Below, one piece after another: positions 59,770 to 64,000 of a DNA stretch of 64,000 bases (positions within the stretch are counted from its first letter, which is position 1; each line of letters opens with the position of its first letter). A program made the translations under genes and the position numbers. The stretch spans positions 124,001 through 188,000 of the forward strand of contig CAYTMI010000007.1 of NCBI GenBank assembly GCA_964438865.1. Reading direction: 5' to 3'. This stretch comes from G016234445 sp964438865. Its GTDB lineage: Bacteria > Chloroflexota > Dehalococcoidia > Tepidiformales > Tepidiformaceae. The notes below the pieces were generated by a model, which worked only from the letters and a program-made list of their open reading frames with translations, was not told where the DNA came from and did no database searches.

Positions 59770-59948
59770 GTGGTCCCTCCTCGCCGTCCCGCGGCGGTCG
59801 CCATCAGATTCGTCGGCGGCCGGGGGCCGGGCAAGCACAGGGGAGTAACCGGTCCGTAAACAATCGACGCACTGGTGGAAAGTGCGTGGCCGCGGGATGG
59901 ACGGCGGGCGTAACGCCGCCGAAACAGGCCCCGCGTATGCTTTTCAGC

Positions 59949-60461
59949 ATGGCAGCGTCCGCAACCCCCGCCATCCGTTTCGCGACCGAGGGCGACCTTC
60001 CCGGCATCCTCCGCATCTACAACGACGCCATCGTCACCGGCGTCGCGACGTGGGACGAAGAGCCATGGACAATGGAACGCCGCCGTGAGTGGTGGGCCGA
60101 ACACCAGGCCGACGCGCTGACGCCGGTCATCGTCGCCGAGGCCGATGGCGAGGTCGCGGGGATGGCCTACCTGAGCCGGATGAGCCAGAAGTCGGGTTGG
60201 CGGTTCACCCTCGAAGACACCATCTACGTCGACCCCGCCTACCACGGCCGCGGCGTAGGCCGGGCGCTGCTGAGCCAGTTGCTCGGGCTGGCAGGGAAGC
60301 AGGGCACCCACGTCGTCGTCGCGTCGATCACGTCATCGAACGAAGCGAGCATCGCCCTGCACGAGGCGCTGGGGTTTGAATACGTGGGGGAGATTCGCGA
60401 AGCCGGCTGGAAGTTCGGGCGGCGCCACAGCACGACCTACTGGCAGCGGATCCTCGAGTAG
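59949..60461 (+). CDS. GNAT-family N-acetyltransferase (phosphinothricin acetyltransferase-like)
   Basis: The 170-residue protein has IRFATEGDLPGILRIYNDAI, the acetyl-CoA loop VDPAYHGRGVGRALLSQLL and the C-terminal ASITSSNEASIALHEALGFEYVG, matching the PAT/bar and YncA-like branch of GNAT enzymes. An ATG at 59937 is an alternative start; neither has a clear ribosome binding site. It would acetylate an amino group of an unknown substrate. Confidence 0.87.
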   Translation: MAASATPAIRFATEGDLPGILRIYNDAIVTGVATWDEEPWTMERRREWWAEHQADALTPVIVAEADGEVAGMAYLSRMSQKSGWRFTLEDTIYVDPAYHGRGVGRALLSQLLGLAGKQGTHVVVASITSSNEASIALHEALGFEYVGEIREAGWKFGRRHSTTYWQRILE

Positions 60462-60511
60462 CGGCCCGGGCGAGGGCTACCCGGGGGCAGTCTGCCGGCG
60501 GCGCCTCCTCA

Positions 60512-62647
60512 CTACTCGATGGAGATGTTCGGCAGCGCCCGGTCCAGCCAACCTGGCAGCCACCAGTTCCACCGGCCCATCAGTTCCATCGTCGCGGGGA
60601 CCAGCAACAACCGCACGATGGTTGCATCGACGAAGACGGCCACCGCCAACCCGAGTCCGAACTCCTTCACGACACGCTGGTCGTTAAGGACGAAGCTCAG
60701 GAAGACCACGATCATGATCGAGGCCGCGGCGGTGATGACGCTCGCCGTCGATGCCAGCCCGCGTGTAACCGAGATGTCGTTTCTCCCCGTCTTCAACCAC
60801 TCCTCGCGCATCCGGCTCACCAGGAAGACCTCGTAGTCCATGGAGAGCCCGAACAGCACCGCGAAGAGCATCATGGGAAGGAATGACTCCACCGGCCCCG
60901 TGTGGTCGGCCCCGGTAAGCCCCAGCCCCCAACCCCACTGGAACACGGCCACCACCACGCCGTAAGCCGCGCCTATCGAAAGCAGGTTCATGAGCGCGGC
61001 CTTCGCCGGGATCATGAGCGAGCGGAACACGAGCATCAGCAGGAGGAAGCTGATCCCGATGACCAGCCCGAAGAACAGTGGCAGCCGGGCGCTGATCCGG
61101 TCGGCGATGTCGACGTATCGCGCTGTCGTGCCCGCTACGTACGTTGTGAAGCCGCCTTCGCGAGCGGCGGGCCCGAGGACGTCGTCCCGCAGCGTATGGA
61201 CGAGGCTGGTGGTTGCCGCGTCTTGCGGTGCCGTGTTCGGGACGACGGCGAACACGGCCACGTCGCCGCCGGGATTGACCGCAGGCGCGCTCACCGACGC
61301 CACGTTGGGCGTCGCAGCAATGGCCTTGCCCAGGCCGTCCAGGGTTTCCGCGGAGGCGCCCTCTACCACGACCTGCAAGGGCCCGTTCGCCCCGGGTCCG
61401 AACGCCTCCGCAACGATGTCGTAGGCCCGGCGCGTGGTCGAGGTCGTGGGGTTGTTCCCCGCATCCGCGGACCCCAGGCGCATGTCGAGCACGGGCACAG
61501 CGAGCACGACCAGCAGGACCGAACTCACCGCAAGGAACGTAAGTGGCCGCCGCATGATGGCCGTGCCCAGGCGTACCCACACCCCCTCGTCCGGGTTGTG
61601 GGCCGCCGGCCTCGCTGTCCGGCCGAGCCGCAGGTGGACGATTCGCTCACCGGCGATGCCCAGCAGCGCGGGGAGCAGCGTGAGTGCCACGACGACCGCC
61701 ACTGCCACCATCGACGCCGCGGCCACGCCCAACCAGCCCACGAAGGGGATCCCCATGAGCGAAAGTCCGAGCAGCGACGTCACGACCACGCCCCCTGCGA
61801 ACGCTACCGACTTCCCCGCGGTCGCCAGGGCGATCCCCACCGATTCTTCAACGGTGTGCCCGGCGATCACGTTCTCGCGGTGGCGCGCGACGATAAACAG
61901 CGCGTAGTCGATCCCGACCCCAAGGCCCAGCATCGCCGAGATGTTCGGTGCGAACTTGCTCAGGTCGATGAAGGCTGTCAGCGAGTAGATGATGGTGAAG
62001 CCGATCGCCAGGCCCACCATCGCCGTCGCGATCGGTATCACCGTTGGCACCAGGGTTCGGAAGAGAATGTAGAGGATGATCAGCGCGGCGATCAGGCCGA
62101 GCACCGTCGACTCGTTCGGCCCCTCGCGTTCCTGCGCCGCCGGGACAGGGCCCCCGAGTTCCAGCTCGAGTGTGGAGGATCGTGCGGCCGCGACGAGGTC
62201 GTCCAACGCCGTCGCGTTCTCCGCCCCGACCTGATCAGCGGTTGCGGAGAACTGCACCCGCGCGATTGCCACCGTCCCGTCGGGGGAAACCATGCGTCCG
62301 GCCGGGGCATACGGCGAAGCCACAGAGGCGACTTCGGGCACCTTCGCCACTTCAAGGAGGAGCTGTTCCACGCGGGTGCGAACGGCCGGGTCGTCTATCC
62401 CACTGGGCGCCTGGATCACGATGTCGGCATAGTCGCCAGCCCGTTCGGGGAACGACGCCTGGAGCACGTCCACAGCTTCCTGCGATTCGGCGCCAGGGAT
62501 CACGAGGCTGCTCGTCGTGCCCTGGGCAATCCTGATCGACGTGATTCCCAGCACGGTCAGCACGACCATGGACACGAGCAGGAAGTACCACCGCCTCCGC
62601 ACCGCGAACTGACCCCATCGCTGGAGGCCCGACAGCTCCCTGGTCAT
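60512..62647 (-). CDS. MMPL/RND-family transporter
   Basis: The ~711-residue membrane protein has two halves of six helices, each preceded by a large extracytoplasmic loop, with RND-type motifs in the fourth-helix regions (LGVGIDYALFIVARHREN; FGLSMDYEVFLVSRMREEW). The paired Asp-Tyr motifs mark proton-coupled MMPL lipid or small-molecule transporters. The ATG at 62647 or a GTG at 62677 could start it. It faces the TPR gene's end and may export lipids or toxic compounds. Confidence 0.93.
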   Translation of the reverse strand: MTRELSGLQRWGQFAVRRRWYFLLVSMVVLTVLGITSIRIAQGTTSSLVIPGAESQEAVDVLQASFPERAGDYADIVIQAPSGIDDPAVRTRVEQLLLEVAKVPEVASVASPYAPAGRMVSPDGTVAIARVQFSATADQVGAENATALDDLVAAARSSTLELELGGPVPAAQEREGPNESTVLGLIAALIILYILFRTLVPTVIPIATAMVGLAIGFTIIYSLTAFIDLSKFAPNISAMLGLGVGIDYALFIVARHRENVIAGHTVEESVGIALATAGKSVAFAGGVVVTSLLGLSLMGIPFVGWLGVAAASMVAVAVVVALTLLPALLGIAGERIVHLRLGRTARPAAHNPDEGVWVRLGTAIMRRPLTFLAVSSVLLVVLAVPVLDMRLGSADAGNNPTTSTTRRAYDIVAEAFGPGANGPLQVVVEGASAETLDGLGKAIAATPNVASVSAPAVNPGGDVAVFAVVPNTAPQDAATTSLVHTLRDDVLGPAAREGGFTTYVAGTTARYVDIADRISARLPLFFGLVIGISFLLLMLVFRSLMIPAKAALMNLLSIGAAYGVVVAVFQWGWGLGLTGADHTGPVESFLPMMLFAVLFGLSMDYEVFLVSRMREEWLKTGRNDISVTRGLASTASVITAAASIMIVVFLSFVLNDQRVVKEFGLGLAVAVFVDATIVRLLLVPATMELMGRWNWWLPGWLDRALPNISIE

Positions 62648-62832
62648 AGGAAACACACCCCTGCGTTCGCGACTCACGCGCCTTTCGTCTCACGCCTGCC
62701 AACTCGCGTCAGCCGGCCGGGTTCACTCTGATTCCACCGTAGCGCGCGCCCACACGGCTCCCTGTGACTTTTGTCCGGCCCGACATTGCGACCGGCAAGC
62801 GTGGGGAAAGATGGGTCGCATGGCCCTTCCCG

Positions 62833-64000
62833 TTAGGCTCCGGCCCCGCTTCTGGCCCGCTCCAGCCAGCGTTCGTCGCGCGACGAAGGACGCCGGTTGA
62901 GACGATCACGCAGCAGCGCCTCCGCTTTCTCCATCCACCCGGCGCGCAGGTATGCCTCCAGCAGGGTGTCTTCGAAGACCTGGCGCTGGGCGTTGCTCCC
63001 ACCCACGCGGACGATCTGGGGGACGAACGGCTCCAGCAGTCCGGCGGCGGCCCCGTACTCGCCGCGTGCGAACATCGCCAGCGCCTCCACGAGCGCCGGG
63101 GCGACGTCGCCGGCCGGGAGCTTGCCCGCGGCGGCCCGCTCCCGGACCTCGGCGGCGAGCCGTTCGAGCTGCTCGCCGTCACCGGCGCGGGCAAAGGCCA
63201 TCGCAGCATGCACGTCCGCGAACGTGAGGCCGGCGTGGGGGAACGATCGGGCGGCGAAGGCGCTCACTTCCTCCCACGGCAGGGCCCGATCGGTTTCGCC
63301 ATAGACGTCGCAGCGCCAGAGCAGCGCCGCACAGTCGGCCATGACGATGATCGGCGCGCCTTCGTTGATGCCCGGACGGAGGCGCTCTTCGTAGATCGCC
63401 ATGGCGCTGTCGTAGTCGCGCGAAGCGAGCCCGAACAACGCCCGGTGCCACCAGAGATGCCCATAGAGCGAGGCCGCCCGCTCGTAGCCCGGCAGCCAGC
63501 CATCGAGGAAGGCGCCACCTTCGCCGTAGCCGCCCGTTTCGAAGAAGACGTGGGCCATGGTGTGAGAGCCATGCCCACTGCGGGGATGGAGCGCGAGCGA
63601 ACGTTCCGCCAGGCGCCGCGCCTCTTCGAAGTGGTAGAGCTCGTTGTGGGCGAAGGAGAGGGCGCTGAGGAACCACCAGTCGTCGCCGTAGGCCGCTTCG
63701 AGCGGTGCCAGGAGGGCAAATTGTTCCTGGCGCCAATCGGGGCCGCCGCCGAAGCCAATGAGCCCGAAGGGGCCGTTCGCCTGGCTGAGGACGAAGGCGT
63801 CCCGGGGGAATTCGGCGGCGTGTTCCTTCACCAGTTCGAGTGCCCGCTTCGAATTCCCCTCCACCGCTACCGCCACGGCGGCCACATGCGACTGTTCGCG
63901 GCGGGTCGCGCCTTCGACCAGCTCTCGCGCCCTGGTGATGGCCTCGCGGGCCTCCGGGAACCGGCCGCGGAACTGATGGGTGCGGGCCAGCGCCGCGTGG
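62833..64000 (-). CDS. TPR-repeat protein (TTC38-like), 5' end outside the window
   Basis: The open frame runs off the right edge; at least 389 residues are visible. TPR-like helix pairs repeat through the length (HNELYHFEEARRLAERSLALHP, MAIYEERLRP), with the conserved HPRSGHGSHTMAHVFFETG and GHLWWHRALFGLA segments of TTC38-like proteins. It is probably cytoplasmic; function is unknown. The true start lies beyond position 64000. Confidence 0.82.
   Translation of the reverse strand, partial: HAALARTHQFRGRFPEAREAITRARELVEGATRREQSHVAAVAVAVEGNSKRALELVKEHAAEFPRDAFVLSQANGPFGLIGFGGGPDWRQEQFALLAPLEAAYGDDWWFLSALSFAHNELYHFEEARRLAERSLALHPRSGHGSHTMAHVFFETGGYGEGGAFLDGWLPGYERAASLYGHLWWHRALFGLASRDYDSAMAIYEERLRPGINEGAPIIVMADCAALLWRCDVYGETDRALPWEEVSAFAARSFPHAGLTFADVHAAMAFARAGDGEQLERLAAEVRERAAAGKLPAGDVAPALVEALAMFARGEYGAAAGLLEPFVPQIVRVGGSNAQRQVFEDTLLEAYLRAGWMEKAEALLRDRLNRRPSSRDERWLERARSGAGA

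Noticed and set aside
1..64000. CRISPR arrays, insertion sequences, rRNA genes or a replication origin
   Set aside because: No regularly spaced repeats, transposase genes, rRNA-like sequence or DnaA-box cluster was seen on reading through.

Overview
The window is GC-rich, gene-dense bacterial DNA with many 4-8 nt ATGA, GTGA and TTGA gene overlaps. It encodes a deazaflavin (F420)-type oxidoreductase, a CcsA/ResB cytochrome c maturation pair, HemQ, and several copies each of family III CoA-transferases, enoyl-CoA hydratases and acyl-CoA dehydrogenases. Together these suggest a Chloroflexota-like bacterium, perhaps a non-dehalogenating Dehalococcoidia relative. That placement is inference; no marker gene in the window fixes it.

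Layout. (1) 0.35-8.0 kb, minus strand: a respiratory module made of a Tat-exported 4x[4Fe-4S] protein, an NrfD-type quinone-interacting membrane protein, a membrane-anchored Ig-like protein, a membrane cytochrome c and an ethylbenzene-dehydrogenase-like haem lipoprotein, followed by the ResB/CcsA/TlpA genes that attach c-haem. No catalytic subunit is visible. (2) 8.2-10.5 kb, plus strand: a NarL-type response regulator and its histidine kinase. (3) 11.0-23.7 kb: a nearly complete siroheme-dependent haem pathway. It holds HemA, HemL, HemC, a CobA-HemD fusion, a CbiX-type chelatase with a separate DR2241-like Fe-S protein, two fused siroheme-decarboxylase-like proteins, two radical SAM enzymes, an aldo/keto reductase and a HemQ-type coproheme decarboxylase. 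HemB is not in the window. An imperfect direct repeat of about 137 bp brackets this block. (4) 24.1-41.9 kb: a broken isomerase pseudogene, then a CoA-thioester catabolic cluster with a LacI-type regulator, a peptide-type ABC importer lacking ATPases, a nitronate monooxygenase-like enzyme, three CoA-transferases, two acyl-CoA dehydrogenases and two hydratases. It ends in a truncated amidohydrolase next to tRNA-Val and tRNA-Gly. (5) 42.2-64.0 kb: mixed housekeeping and accessory genes, including GltD, a PD-(D/E)XK nuclease-like protein with a small partner, a DrrAB-like ABC exporter, a lactate-utilisation-like LutA/LutB-LutC pair, a CDGSH protein, an MMPL transporter and a TPR protein cut by the window edge.

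The two observations most worth following are these. First, a FrnE/DsbA-family gene (55959-56591, minus) has an in-frame TGA exactly where the first cysteine of its CPWC active site belongs, followed by a hairpin that fits the bacterial SECIS pattern, so it is a candidate selenoprotein. Second, the haem operon appears to join the siroheme (Ahb) route to a HemQ-type last step.
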